A stretch of DNA of 64,000 nt from Hetaerina americana (lineage: Eukaryota; Arthropoda; Insecta; Odonata; Calopterygidae): assembly GCA_022747635.1 (NCBI GenBank), contig JAKTNV010000018.1, positions 310,001 through 374,000 on the forward strand, read 5' to 3'. Positions 1 to 10,444 of the stretch are shown here, in pieces (position 1 is the stretch's first letter; every line of letters starts with the position of its first letter). Made by a program: the position numbers and the translations under genes. A model generated the notes under the pieces. That model worked only from the letters and a program-made list of their open reading frames with translations, made no database searches and was not told where the DNA came from.

Positions 1-325
1 TTGGCTTTCATTTACATCTGTATGGCCTATCAGCATCCGGGCCTCAATGTCGTTCACTGATGGGAGTGGCCTAAAACTGTTACTTTCACCCCTTCCCTCT
101 CCCTTTCCTCTCCCCAACCATTCCTTTCACCCCTCCTTCGCCTCCCGTTCTCCCCTTCCCCTGGGCCCCTTCCCTTTCTCTCGCACCCCTCACCTCAACA
201 ATTCCAGCAGTCATTACTTCTATCTCTTCAGAGGAAGACGGATTGTTTCCGTCGAAATATCAAGAAAATACGTGTGAGTGTTCTCTTTTTTTGTGTTTCT
301 ATATTATGTGTTACTGTGTATTGTA
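1..325 (+). mobile_element. Penelope-type 3' tail fragment (non-coding)
   Basis: The stretch ends in a block (about 195-300) that closely resembles 21,985-22,090: a GAAGACGGA...TCC-GTCGAAA hairpin followed by GTGTGAGTGTTC and a T-run. A similar hairpin and GTGAGTGTCC tail closes the coding Penelope element ending at 47,462, so I infer a Penelope tail. The upstream 60-190 part is C/T-rich and codes for nothing recognisable. A TA microsatellite follows directly. There is no protein evidence in this copy. Confidence 0.45.
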
Positions 326-326
326 C

Positions 327-398
<72 letters not shown>
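326..398. repeat. (TA)n microsatellite
   Basis: Nearly pure TA dinucleotide repeat. It sits exactly between the Penelope-type tail on the left and the T-run that begins the 3' end of RTE copy A (minus strand) on the right. Confidence 0.95.
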
Positions 399-405
<7 letters not shown>

Positions 406-505
406 TTTAAGGTAATCTACCGGTTAAGGTAGTTTTTTGGATGGACACAACTACCAAACAAATATTTTCTTACTCCTAACAAAACACAAAATCCATCATC
501 CTACT

Positions 506-1285
506 CTATATCAGGTCCCTCTTCATCTCTGAGTACTTTCTTCCTCCCTTCATCCCGTCCAACATCCCTATCCTGTTCCTTCCCCTTCCTCTTTTGCCCA
601 ACATTCTACCCTCTATCACAGTCTTCAACATCCCACTGCCGGTCAACACACCCTTCAGCCACTTTTCCTGCCTCCATAGAATCGCTCTCAACAAACCCCT
701 CTCTTCGCCCACCATACCAAGTACTTCCTCATTTGTTTTCTTCTCTGTCCATTTCAACTTCTCCATTCTTCTCCACACCCACATTTCAAAAGCCTCCAAT
801 CTACGTCTATCCTCCTGCTTCAATGACCACGTTTCCGCACCGTACATAGCTACGCTCCATATCAAAGTTTTTACGAGTCTTTTCTTAACATCCTTACTCA
901 AAGTCCCCGTCATCAACTCCCTCCTCCTTGTTAAAGCCTCTTTGCCTAGAGCAATTTTTCTCCTTACGTCCCTACTACTTTGACCGTGTTGGTCCAAAAT
1001 ACCACCGAGATACGTAAACTGCTCTACCTGCTCTAGTTTTTGCCCTCCTATTTTAATGTTAAGCTTGGCCTTCTTCTTTCTAGAAAATTGCATTACCCTT
1101 GTTTTCTTAATATTGATTCTCATCCCATACCTGTCGCACTGAATTTCCAATTCACTCAGCAATGATTGCAGCCCCTTGGCTGACTGACAAACTAAGGCTT
1201 GGTCATCAGCAAACCTAACTGATTTTACGAAGGCCCCGCCCACTTTCATTCCTACCTCAGGTTCTTCCCATGCCTCTTTAATCAT
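506..1285 (-). pseudogene. RTE copy A: FADD box to C-terminus of reverse transcriptase
   Basis: A 259-codon open stretch holding the catalytic FADD box near its start, then a YLG motif, YGAETW, and a Trp/Arg-rich tail (MWVWRRMEKLKW). It ends at the natural stop just before the element's 3' UTR. It continues the reading of 1289-1570 through one in-frame TAG, so the Met here is not a real start. The same tail recurs at 5,241-5,535, 18,112-18,877, 45,180-45,478 and 53,720-54,140, which supports a multi-copy element. Confidence 0.85.
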
Positions 1286-1288
1286 TTC

Positions 1289-1810
1289 CTATGCATACAG
1301 GTTGAACAGCAACGGTGATAATGGGCAACCCTGCCTCACACCCCTTCCTAACACTGCCCATCCTGACTCCCCGTTTCCCACCCGCACCTGAGCAGTCTGA
1401 GACATGTACAGGTTGCGGATTAGCCTCCTTTCCCTCCAATCTATTCCTATTTTCTGCAATATACTCATTGGTTTTTCCCAATTCACCCTATCAAACGCTT
1501 TTTCAAAATCTACGAAACAGGCAAATACCTCCTGGTTGTGTTCTATATTCCTCTCGATTAATAATCTCATTACTGCGTACCTCTCCCCTTCCTAAACCCA
1601 AACTGATCATCCCCTAAGTAATCATTTGCCCTACTCTCTATCCTTTTGTTTATGATCCTGAGAGAAACTTTAGCTGCGTGGGAAATCAAACTAATTGTCC
1701 AATAGTCCTCACATGACGTGGCCTTTACCTTTTTCGGAATAGGAACTAAAACTGATCTCACAAAGTCTTCCGGCCAGATTCTCTCCTCATAAATACAACG
1801 GATCAGCCCA
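1289..1810 (-). pseudogene. RTE copy A: central reverse transcriptase
   Basis: Two overlapping frames carry RT motifs in order: SVLVPIPKK, then DDQFGFRKGRGT, then CFVDFEKAFDRV (first catalytic Asp), then GVRQGCPLSPLLFNLY. Compared with copy D at 17,622-18,111, about 11 bases are missing between the GRGT and RLLIERN motifs, shifting the frame near 1,572. The reading frame continues leftwards only through the TAG at 1,289-1,291. Confidence 0.83.
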
Positions 1811-1817
1811 TATACTA

Positions 1818-3144
1818 CCTTGATCAAAAAGTTCCCGGAATAACCACCGTGTGGCGCTCCCATCGTTCCGATTTGAGTTCTGTTTTTTTTTGTTAAATTG
1901 GTACATCTGTTGTTGATATTCCCTTTAAATCTTAGTGTCATAACTTGACATTTGCAAAAGTTACGTAGCCAAGAGTACATCTATCTCTGTGTGTGTTGGC
2001 GATCTTTTACAATTGCAGAAATGGATTTAAATTTGCAACAACGAACTTGTATTAAATTTTGCGTAAAAAACGGATTTAGTGGCGCACGGACGTTGGAAAT
2101 GTTGGAAAAGTGTTTCGGCAACGATTCTCTAAAAAAAACGGTCGTTTACCAGTGGCACGAGCGGTTCAGAAGTGGTCGTGAGTCAATCGAAGATGATGAA
2201 CGCAGTGGCAGACCATCGACATCGAAAGTCGGTGAAAAAATTGATAAAGTAAAAGAAATGTTGGTCAATAACCGCAAATTAACCATCAGAGAAATAGCGG
2301 AGGACTTGAACATTGCCTATGGATCCGCCCAAGACATTGTGGTTAATGATTTGGGTTTCCGTCGTGTAGCAGCAAAGTTGGTGCCAAAAGACCTCAATTT
2401 CATGCAAAAAAGAGACCGTGTTGACGTCGCAAAAGACATGATTTGCGAGGCTGAATCCGATCCCACATTCATCAAAAGGATCATTACTGGAGACGAGACG
2501 TGGGTTTATGAGTACGACACGCAATCCAGACATCAGGCAAGTGAATGGCGTTCACCAAATGAGCCGAGACCAAAAAAACCACGTCGTTTTCAGTCAAAAA
2601 AGAAGGCAATGCTGACGGTTTTCATGGATTACAACGGTGTAGTGCATCATGAATTTTTGCCAGAAGGCCAGACAGTAAACAAAGAGTATTATTTGGGCGT
2701 TATGAGACGTTTGCGTGAAGCAATTCGCCGAAAGAGACCAGAAATGTGGGCAGAAAACTCGTGGATTTTGCACCATGATAACGCACCGTCGCACAGTGCT
2801 ATCATTATTCGTAATTTTTTGACGAAAAATGCAACAAATACCATCCAACAGCCACCGAATTCACTTGATTTGGCTCCCTGTGACTTCTTTCTGTTCAATC
2901 GAGTTAAAAAACCATTACGGGGAACGCGTTTTAGCAGCCGAGAGGAAGTAATGGAAAAATCGCAGGAAGCACTGATGGACATACCGAAAACCGAATATAA
3001 AAAATGTTTCGAGGATTGGATCAAGCGCTGGCATAAGTGTGTTGCAGTCGATGGGGATTACTTTGAAGGGGACAATATAGATTTAGATGAATAAACTTGT
3101 ATTTTTAATTTTCTGAATAAATTCCGGGAAATTTTTGATCAAGG
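1818..3144 (+). mobile_element. Full-length mariner element with near-perfect TIRs and TA duplication
   Basis: Cut-and-paste DNA transposon of about 1,327 bp. The left TIR begins CCTTGATCAAAAAGTTCCC and the right end is its inverted copy with one mismatch over 24 bases. A TA lies on each side (1,816-1,817 and 3,145-3,146), the standard mariner target duplication. The element sits inside RTE copy A, and deleting it re-joins the RTE reading frame. It has the most complete structure of about fifteen mariner remnants here and carries one uninterrupted transposase gene. Confidence 0.95.
2021..3094 (+). CDS. Mariner transposase (DD34D), intact frame
   Basis: 357 residues, the usual mariner length. 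I start it at the ATG at 2,021 because the protein then begins with the N-terminal helix-turn-helix (FCVKNGF...WHERFRSGRESIEDDERSGRPS); the 23 upstream in-frame codons are not like the family. The linker motif reads LVPKDL, replacing WVPHEL. The catalytic triad is visible: D158 (GDETW), D253 (HHDNAPSH) and D288 (LAPCDFF), with 34 residues between the last two. The enzyme excises and inserts the element at TA sites in the nucleus. One oddity is that the conserved SPDLAP signature reads SLDLAP. The frame is intact, but activity cannot be judged from sequence alone. Confidence 0.95.
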   Translation: MDLNLQQRTCIKFCVKNGFSGARTLEMLEKCFGNDSLKKTVVYQWHERFRSGRESIEDDERSGRPSTSKVGEKIDKVKEMLVNNRKLTIREIAEDLNIAYGSAQDIVVNDLGFRRVAAKLVPKDLNFMQKRDRVDVAKDMICEAESDPTFIKRIITGDETWVYEYDTQSRHQASEWRSPNEPRPKKPRRFQSKKKAMLTVFMDYNGVVHHEFLPEGQTVNKEYYLGVMRRLREAIRRKRPEMWAENSWILHHDNAPSHSAIIIRNFLTKNATNTIQQPPNSLDLAPCDFFLFNRVKKPLRGTRFSSREEVMEKSQEALMDIPKTEYKKCFEDWIKRWHKCVAVDGDYFEGDNIDLDE

Positions 3145-3146
3145 TA

Positions 3147-4137
3147 GTAGCCTCTTCCTCCCACATTTTCCTAAGCATTTTAAAAGTTCCATGGGAATGT
3201 TATCTACCCCCACGGCCTTATTTAGTTTCATTTCCCTTAATGCCCTTTCTATCTCATGGTCTAGTATGCCTGGACCTAAGCTGTCCTCCTCTACGTCATT
3301 TTCTTTTTCAATGTCTAACTTTGTTGGTCTGAGTTCTTTACCATACAGTTTTTCTATATACTCCTTACATCTCTCTTGGATCTTTCCTGCGTCAACTATT
3401 ACCTTACCCGCTTTATCTCTAACTGTTAGCATAGATCTTCTTTTCTTACTTCCTGATAAAGATTTAAATTTGCTGTACAGGGCACCAATTTTATCCTTCC
3501 TCTGCAAACTTTTCATAGACTCACACTGTGTCTTCCGCCATGCTTCCTTCGATTTATTTGTTGCCCGCCTCAATTTATTGTTTAACTCTTTGTACTTCAT
3601 TTTGCCTATCTCCTTATTTAAATTCTTCCATTTTCTCCTTTCATTCATCTTTGTAATCATTTCATCTGTGATCCATGGTTTCCTAGTCCTTTTAGCGTTA
3701 ACGGTTCCAATAGTGTCTTTTGCGGCTTTAGACAACCCTTCCTTGATACTTTCCCATTTTTCTTCGATAGTACTAAGCCCTTTACCATCCTCCATGGTTT
3801 TCTCTACCGCCTGTTTGTATTCCTTCCTTTTCAACCCATTTAACGCTCCTACATTCCATTTTCTAACTCGCCGCCTCTGCCTTACCTTTTTGAAACGGAC
3901 GCTACATTTCATAACAACTAAATTGTGGTCTGAGTCCGTATCCGCTCCCGGGAAGCTGTGCGAATTTATCACACTATTCCTAAACCTGTGTCTAACCAGG
4001 ATATAATCTAGCTGATATCTTCCTGAGTCACCTGGCATTTTCCATGTATACCTGCGTCTTTTGTGGTGTCTAAACCAAGTGTTGGTGATGACTAACCCGT
4101 CTTCTGCAGAACTCAACTGCTTTCTCCCCGCGGTCAT
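3147..4137 (-). pseudogene. RTE copy A: endonuclease C-terminus and linker to RT
   Basis: About 330 codons open on the minus strand. It begins with the endonuclease end (LVITNTWFRHH, then LDYILV, then DTDSDHNLVV with the catalytic SDH triplet) and runs through a Lys-rich linker into the start of the RT domain (GVDNIPMELLK...GRKRLL). The last codon at the mariner border belongs to the mariner end, not to the RTE. The N-terminal endonuclease piece (4,070-4,312) is in a different frame, with a frameshift near 4,110. Confidence 0.85.
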
Positions 4138-4312
4138 TCCTCGTGCCTAAACCGTAGTCTCCCACCTCATCACCATCTCTGCCTTCGCCTACCGTCGCAT
4201 TCCAATCCCCCATCACTATCAAATGTTTCCCTGCAGGAACACACGCGATCATGTCCTCTAACTGATCGTATATCCTATCGACCTCTTCTTCCTTATGGTT
4301 GCTCGGTGGCAT

Positions 4313-4313
4313 G

Positions 4314-4369
<56 letters not shown>

Positions 4370-4433
4370 ATAATGTATATATGTATATATGTATATATAT
4401 TATATATATATACATATATATGTATATATATGT
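4313..4433. repeat. (TA)n and TATATG-rich microsatellite
   Basis: Pure TA to about 4,365, then TA broken by TGTATA units. It truncates the 5' end of RTE copy A on the left and meets the 3' end of a minus-strand SINE1 on the right. Confidence 0.92.
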
Positions 4434-4711
4434 ACCATAAACACAGTATTCAACCCGAAGGTCGGTTTAGTAGGTGATGGTAGAGTTCACCCAATACTAA
4501 GCCCTATACGGGGTGTGAAAATTCACACATCAGGGTAGGGGGGCCAGTTCCTTTCCCTGAGCCGGTTATGGTTTCCCAGGAAGACCTGGTACCCGAAAAA
4601 TCACTTTAGCTTGGGTGGAGCCGCAGGTGCTCAGAGTGCCTTGCCCGGTAATCGAACCCGGGACCCTCCGGTCAGAAGTCCCACGCTCTACCCACTGGAC
4701 TACCGCGACCC
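4434..4711 (-). mobile_element. SINE1, tRNA-derived, near full length
   Basis: The reverse strand begins GGGTCGCGGTAGTCC..., contains an A-box-like stretch (AGTGGGTAGAGCG) and a B box (GGTTCGATTACC), continues with a body including TGGTTTCCCAGGAAGACC, and ends CAACCCGAAGG...GTTTATGG. The same ~280-bp unit occurs at 22,220-22,500, 51,647-51,929 and 54,683-54,957, with partial copies at 4,796, 34,605 and 44,130. The tRNA-like head has no closable acceptor stem, so it is not a functional tRNA. A (CA)n tract follows its head. Confidence 0.9.
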
Positions 4712-4795
4712 ACACACACACACACATAAATAATGTGTGAACACACTACATAACTAATGTGTGAATTTTTACACGCCTAGTAGGTATAGGTAGAG

Positions 4796-4949
4796 GTAGG
4801 TATAGGTAGTAGTATGGTAGAGATCACCCAGTACTAAGCCCTATACGGCGTGTGAAAATTCACACATCAAGGTAGGGGGGCCAGTTCCTTTCCCTGTGCC
4901 GGTTATGGTTTCCCAGGAAGACCTGGTACCCGAAAAATCACTTTAGCTT
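4796..4949 (-). mobile_element. SINE1, 3' part only
   Basis: Matches the tail half of the SINE1 at 4,434-4,711 at high identity, and stops at ...AGCTTG against a new TA-rich array, so the tRNA-like head is missing. To its left (4,736-4,790) lie rearranged GTGTGAA/ACACGCC pieces of the same element. Confidence 0.85.
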
Positions 4950-4986
4950 GACATATATATATACATATATATAGATACATAAACAT

Positions 4987-5017
<31 letters not shown>

Positions 5018-5072
5018 TATAGATACATAAATATATATATATACATATATATACATATATACATATATTTAA
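4950..5072. repeat. TA/TACATA microsatellite
   Basis: TA repeats broken by ACATATA and AGATACATA units, between the truncated SINE1 and RTE copy B. Confidence 0.9.
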
Positions 5073-5138
5073 AAACTGATGTCTTCCAGTTTAGAAATCC
5101 ATATATTACGGGGAGGATATGGGTAAATTATCGGAGCT

Positions 5139-5535
5139 GTTTGGTAATCTACCAGTTAAGGTAGGTTTTTGGATGGATACAACTGCCAAATAATTAATAG
5201 TTTGTCACTCCTAACAAAACACAAAATCCATCATTCTACTCTACCTCGGACCCCTCTTCATCTCTGAGTAATCTCTTCCTCCCTTCATCCCGTCTAACAT
5301 CCCTATCCTGTTCCTTCCCTTTCCTCGTTTGCTTAAAATTCTCCCCTCTATTACAGTCTTCAACATCCCGGTCAACACCCCCTTCATCCACTCTTCCTGT
5401 CTCCATAGGATTTCTCCCAACAAACCCCTCTCTTCGCCCACCATACCAAGTACTTCCTCGTTTGTTTTATTTTCGGTCCATTTCACCTTCTCCATTCTTC
5501 TCCACATCCACATTTCAAAAGCCTCCAATCTACAC
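5139..5535 (-). mobile_element. RTE copy B, 3' end only
   Basis: The minus strand carries the last ~95 codons of the RTE reverse-transcriptase ORF (FEMWMWRRMEKVKW...GRNRIGMLDGMKGG) and the 3' UTR, including the GGTAATCTACC...TTAAGGTAGG block also seen at the 3' ends of copies A and G. It is 5'-truncated near 5,535, beyond which the sequence is unrelated. It has a small in-frame loss (VLTGMLK against VLTGSGMLK). Confidence 0.85.
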
Positions 5536-5539
5536 CACG

Positions 5540-6055
5540 TGCCTTGAAATATACCAATCTTTGGAATAGTAAATGTCAAAGCAATTAGAAGATACTCATT
5601 TATGTTCTATGGCATGTTTTTCACCAAAGCCGAGGGTGAAACGACATTATTTTTTTGACAATCATCCGTTTACGTACATGCTATAAAGTTTTGTTGGAAT
5701 GATACCTTAAATTGAATTCGGTATCACTTTATATGAACGAGATTTTGAATATCGTGCCTATTTATTTTGGCTTACTCAAAACAATTTTTTCAATTATAGG
5801 GTCACAAAGTCAATTAACCTTGCGGGGTCTGGCTTCACTCTAGTCAATAGTCTATATTTAACGGGTACAACGGATGACAGATTGATCGCATTGAAACGTT
5901 TGCGTTACCTAAAATCAGATATATATATCCAGATAAAATGAAATTTACATGCTTCGATGAGTTGGAAGTAGTGGGACGTGATTGAATAGTTGGGTTTAGT
6001 GAACGAAATAATCGCGTGTTTTTTGAAAATAGGATTACAAATGGGAGATAGAGAG
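5540..6055. other. Unclassified AT-rich stretch
   Basis: AT-rich, with no long open frame and no repeat that I could match within the window. Confidence 0.5.
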
Positions 6056-7260
6056 AGTTTTTCGGGAGTGGACGTGGATTTGGTTCCAGTGAGGGGTAAC
6101 GTCAGATTCAAAAGGATAAAACAGGAAAAACGGTCGAGGAAATGGAATTTACAGGAGGCATCAATCAGGGCGGAAAAAAGGGCTGCCGTGAAGCAGTGCT
6201 AAATTGTGTGGAAAACTATGGGAACAGTAAACAGTATTACGGATGAGATGATCGGAGTTAAATAACAAATTGGGACGGTAAACAAATAAAGTAAAATTAA
6301 CATGCTGGAAGACGCAGTGCGAGAATATGTAAAGTTTGCAGAGGAATGATGAAATTATTGCGCTATACATTAATTTAAAAACCCTGTCGGGAAGTAAGAA
6401 GGGAGAATGTGTGTTAAAAATTAGAGAAAAGTCAGAAAAATATTCATCGAACCACGGAAGATTGATGAGAGATGGAAAGAATATACGAGGTGTGTCCGAA
6501 AGCTATCCGACCTGCGTTCACATATATCTCCGCATTGGTGCTAATCTTCATCATGGTCATCCGGGCCGAGTGGCATCCTTCGAAGTAGTTTTGCCCATTT
6601 GGAATCGAACCACACGCTCCCAGCGGTGCTTCCACATCTTAAAGAAGTCCTCGAACGCAGATTTTGGAATGGCCTTCGGCTCGCATTTCTCTTATGTCGT
6701 CTCGGACCGCTGTCCTTTGAGCGCCTTTTCAATTTTGGGAACATCCCCATAAGTCGCAGGGAGCTATTATGTCGGGACTGTACGGAGGAGGCTGGCGAAG
6801 CTGTACAATCTCATTTTGCCATAAATTGCCGCACAAGGTTCGATGAATGCGCTTGGCGCGTTATCGTGATGAAGAAGCCAGTCACCTCGATTGACCAGAG
6901 ACCCGCGGTCATTTTCTTCTCACGGCAACGCGCAATCTTTTTCAGAATTTCAACGTAATATTCTTTATTGATCGTCTGACCTCTTGGATCGAATTCATAG
7001 TGCACAACATCCTCAACAATAAAAAAAACGCTGGTCGGATACTTGTTGGACACACTTCGTGCATAGGAATTTTATGGTAAAAACTTTAGGATAGCAAGTT
7101 TGGACATAAAAAGAGAGCATGATTTACATGAGGAGAGCTTAAGCCCGGATTTTTATCAATGTCGAGATGTTAATTGAAGGAAATGAAACCAAATTAGACC
7201 TTCGGGGTAGACAACACTCCCGTGGAGCTACTTAAAATGTTTATGGAAACGTGTTGGGAA
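6056..7260 (+). mobile_element. RTE copy C, decayed, interrupted by a mariner
   Basis: Weak but continuous homology to the endonuclease-RT linker of RTE copies A and D. It starts at the DVDLVP-VRFKRIKQ-RRKWN stretch, passes the LKTLSGSKKG motif (6,380) and, after the mariner at 6,486-7,059, resumes with the counterpart of EKLYGKEL...LDIEKE and NTPVELLK (7,210-7,235). It has many frameshifts and stops and is clearly old. Confidence 0.75.
6486..7059 (-). mobile_element. Internally deleted mariner inside RTE copy C
   Basis: TIRs match: CGAGGTGTGTCCGAAAGCTA at the left, and the inverted right end reads CGAAGTGTGTCCAACAAGTA. The left flank is TA; the right is now TG. The minus strand carries degraded transposase: EDVVHYEFDPRGQTINKEYY, a frameshifted HHDN region, and a C-terminus IPKSAFEDFFKMWKHRWER. 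At 574 bp against about 1.3 kb, the N-terminal third is deleted. It belongs to a different family from the intact mariner. Confidence 0.85.
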
Positions 7261-8704
7261 TAGTTTCCACTCATCCCTTGTGTCCCTCGATTGTCAGCAT
7301 CTCCCGCCCCTTTTCCCCCTCATCACGGCCTTGAGCCGTGCATCAAGAATTCAACGCTGTTATTTGGTCTCGCCTCACCGAGAGGAGACGTTCAGTTAGT
7401 ATAGCCTCCCTTATGAAGACACAATACATACTATCAAAGGAATAACCGGTAAATATGAAATATTTAAAAGTACATAAAGGTTTTTATTGAATGAATAATT
7501 ATTAATTAAAAAAACCAGGAAATTGTATTCCAGCTCGTGTATTGGAAATTAATGCTATGGGTATTGGATCGAATACAGCTTAGTATTCATTTTCAAAGCT
7601 TATAAATTAATCTTTATATCACCTTAAAGATTTGGTTGTTCAGGTAGCGCCAAGTGGTTGTACTTGAGGAAGTTTAGGAGAACCAAGACCTTCATTTATC
7701 TTTTTCTTGTTGTACTGAGGTGGTTGAGGTTTAGGTGAGGGCAAAATCGCGTAGCAGTTGATTTAGAGGTTGGACGAAGGGTGATTATTTGGGGTTATTT
7801 AGTACTTCTCCGTAGGGATACAGGGTAAGGATTTAATTATTTGTTGCGGGTATGGGTATTTGCGGGTTAGTAGGGATGTGGACCGTAGATTCAGGATGAG
7901 AGGATTTTTTGCCTGCTTGAGCGACTTCCTGTTGCTCTTCGGGAGATGCATGGTGCCGATCGTGGTGAGCAAGTGTTTTTCCCCCGACTCCACTGTCGGG
8001 GATGGGTTTCGGATGGTTTTATTGGCACCGCGGCGACCCATCACATACATACGTACATACATACATCTATCAACGGGCATGATGAAGGAGACACAATTAG
8101 GAGTCAAATGTTTTGAGAATATTAATAAAGTTTTTCCCGAATCCCAAATTTGGAACTACTGCAGTGTTGTGTGCCGGGATCTATCAAAAGATTTGTTTTG
8201 ATTTAATGTTAAAATTGCTTGAGGTTCAATTTTCTTATTCCACCATCGCATGCCGTCACGCATCAATGAAATATTATCAAAAATAGATTTCCAAAGGACA
8301 AAGTAATCTTTCCAACGAAGTAATCTTTTCAGGTAGAATAAAGTCTCCATTAAGGTAGACAGTATAATTGCAATTGTTTGACCTACTAATTTGTGCTTGT
8401 GTAATTGATAAAGGTCTCATACAGTTTTCATACCTTTAAAGCACCTTACGTCTCTTTCACCGTAACTAGCAATTGTCGTGGCCCTAGGGAGACATTGGAC
8501 CCGGAAATCTGCAACGGCCATGTCTGTGAAGAGTGACAACGTGTACTTCAAATTCTTGAGTGACATTCCACTTTTAAGCCATCAGGACTTTCAGGGTTTT
8601 TTCCTCTATCGTGCGCCAAGAACGCCAACTTATCTCCTCTCCATCAAGGGGTTTGCGCAGTTATTATTTTTCAGAATCTGGAGAACAACTTAGAGCTTCG
8701 ACTA
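7261..8704. other. Unclassified region with one dispersed repeat
   Basis: No gene recognised. The only structure I can support is the ~110-bp repeat at 7,935-8,035 shared with 35,757-35,860. Short open frames here show no domain signatures. Confidence 0.5.
7935..8035 (-). repeat. Dispersed repeat shared with 35,757-35,860
   Basis: The reverse strand reads GGTCGCCGCGGTGCCAATAA, then AACCATCCGAAAC, then a CCCCGACA...GTCGGGG hairpin, GAAAAACACT and GCACCATGCATCTCC. The same blocks occur in the same order on the plus strand at 35,757-35,860. The class is unknown. Confidence 0.75.
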
Positions 8705-9560
8705 CATATACCTCCGCGATTACGCTTGTGTCCAAATAATTATGAAAGTCGGCCTAATAGACATATGAGGGTACTTGAGGTAATGCAATTCAAACTTTAA
8801 TTCATGAATGTTGGCCATTGCAATAATGGATTTGTGAGCTGGTGCCTTGCCTTGATGAAACAAAACTTTCTTCTTAGCCAAATGCGGCTGCTTTTGCTTG
8901 ATTTCTTCGCTCAAACATTGCAATAAGTTTGCATAATACTCGCTGTTGATAGTTTTTCCTTTTTAAAGATAGCCAATGAAAATTATCCCACGCACATCCC
9001 AAAAAACAGTCGCCATGACCTTGCCTGCGGATGGAACGGTTTTCGCCTTCTTTGGAGGCGGTTCTCCCTTTTGAGTCCATTGTTTAGATTGATCTTTTTT
9101 CGCGGGTGTGAAGTTATGGACCCATATTTCATCCATAGCTGTTAAATGGTGCTAAAATTCTGAATTGTTGCTGTGACCCTTTGCTAAACACTCAATTGAA
9201 ACATCTTCACCACATTGGTGAGTGCTCGAGTGTGAGCAAACGCGACACCCATATTATACACAGCTCTCTGAAGTCCAAATTTTCAGTTAATATGCCATGT
9301 ACCGCAATTTATGATATGCCTACTATGAAAGTGTGCTAGCTCGCGCGCTTTCAGTGGACGATCATCCAGTATCTCTTTGTGGATTTTCTTCACTCTTTCT
9401 GGAGTTGTCACCTCATTTGGTCGACAAATGCGATGCTCGTCTTGACAGCCCTTACGACCTCGTTTAAACTCTGCTACCCTGCTATTTTACTGTTGTAAAC
9501 GAAGGAGCAGACTCACCCAGAGAAGAATTCAGTTCAGCTTTTATATTGGTTAGGCGGAGG
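8705..9560 (-). pseudogene. Decayed mariner, irritans/SETMAR-like transposase
   Basis: On the minus strand, blocks of mariner transposase follow in order: TTPERVKKIHKEILDDRPLK (helix-turn-helix region), MDEIWVHNFTP (first Asp region), KAKTVPSAGKVMATVFWD, INSEYY (split by stops) and HQGKAPAH, where the second catalytic Asp has become Gly. The third Asp region is missing at the left end. Many stops and frameshifts. Confidence 0.85.
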
Positions 9561-9821
9561 CCTTCAAATAAAAGTATTATATCACATAACGATGACCAAT
9601 TTTCTCCATTTTCACAAATTCACTGAAAGAGTTCACTATTGATGGTTGCCAAACAAATACTAAACAACATGGCGTCTTCAAACTTAAAACATATGCTTTA
9701 TAGATTGTGTACTTTCTGATAATATATTCAATTGTTTCAGGCTTCACTTCGTGGAAGTATTTAATATCCATTACTAAAAAAGAAAGAAAGACTCGTACTT
9801 TTCCACATATTTTATTATACG

Positions 9822-9860
9822 GTACAACGCGTTTCACCGACTTGCGGCATCATCAGGTAC
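9822..9860 (-). ncRNA. Hammerhead-ribozyme-like motif, left arm
   Basis: The reverse strand reads GTAC, CTGATGA, a short hairpin, GAAA, CGCGTT, GTAC. It is the inverted twin of the motif at 11,330-11,368 with the same 39 bases; see that entry for the structure. Confidence 0.55.
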
Positions 9861-9968
9861 AAATTTGCAAAACAGACAGAGCAAGCATATATACCCTCAG
9901 GACAGAGTGGGGGCGGGGAGGGTTGGAAGGATTTGAGGGGGGTGGGGGCTCGCAGGTGCGTTGATGGA

Positions 9969-10441
9969 TTATTTTGACCATTTCCAGGCTAGTTTCTCGG
10001 AGAGGAGTGGGGAGGGGTATGGGAATAATTGCTCATTACAAAGTGTCGTGTTGGGGTTCACCAAGTGCCTTCTAATCTCTAATTGCTCGAGAGCGTCCAT
10101 TTTTAATCCTTTTGGGAGTGTGTGTAATATCTCTGGGACAAAGTCACTGCTGTGGTTGAATTCTAGTAAATGCTTGGCGAAGAGAGAGTTGTTATTCTGA
10201 TTTTTGTGACACCTAGCGTGTTCCTTGACTCGTAACTTGATATTCCTGCCGGTCTGACCGACATAAACGCTGTTGCAATCCTCGCATTTCAGTTTATAAA
10301 TGCCTGATTTGAGAAGGCTATCCTGGGTGTCTTTTCCATTGGCTAGAAGTTTGGAGAGGGTTATGGGTGGGTAGAAGGCCGCTTTGAGTGAGGTGGGTAG
10401 GCAGTTGGAAATCCTATATGAAAGATCTCTCAGAAATGGCA
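9969..10441 (-). pseudogene. Penelope-like GIY-YIG endonuclease, inverted copy
   Basis: Minus-strand reading of about 155 codons from LSYRISNCLPTSLK to the natural stop, with the same amino acids as the plus copy at 10,760-11,221. It includes SGIYKLKC and SVYVGQTGR. The 5' end is cut where the arm ends, so the protein has no RT. It is a truncated duplicate rather than an independent gene. Confidence 0.85.
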
Positions 10442-10444
10442 AAT

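Larger units (their letters stand above)
399..4312 (-). mobile_element. RTE-type non-LTR retrotransposon copy A, interrupted by mariner
   Basis: Minus-strand LINE running from an endonuclease fragment (4312-3900; GDWNATVGEGRDG motif) through a linker (3900-3200) to reverse transcriptase (1810-1290), a FADD box near 1210, and a C-terminal region with YGAETW. It ends in a 3' UTR at 400-505. The APE endonuclease plus FADD/YGAETW signature is that of the RTE clade. It is dead: the mariner splits it at 1818-3144; about 11 bases are missing near 1572; a TAG stop replaces a Glu codon at 1289-1291; a frameshift lies near 4110; and the N-terminal half of the endonuclease is missing at a TA repeat. Removing the mariner restores continuous homology across the insertion site. 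The 3' end lies against a T-run and a TA repeat. Confidence 0.88.

Noticed and set aside
64..277. Small plus-strand ORF at the left edge
   Set aside because: C/T-rich non-coding tail; no family resemblance.
3191..4006. 271-codon open frame on the plus strand
   Set aside because: It is the antisense shadow of the RTE copy A endonuclease/linker ORF.
4295..4477. Tyr/Ile repeat proteins over TA arrays (also at 22,075, 45,430, 47,293 and 53,363)
   Set aside because: Translations of TA dinucleotide repeats.
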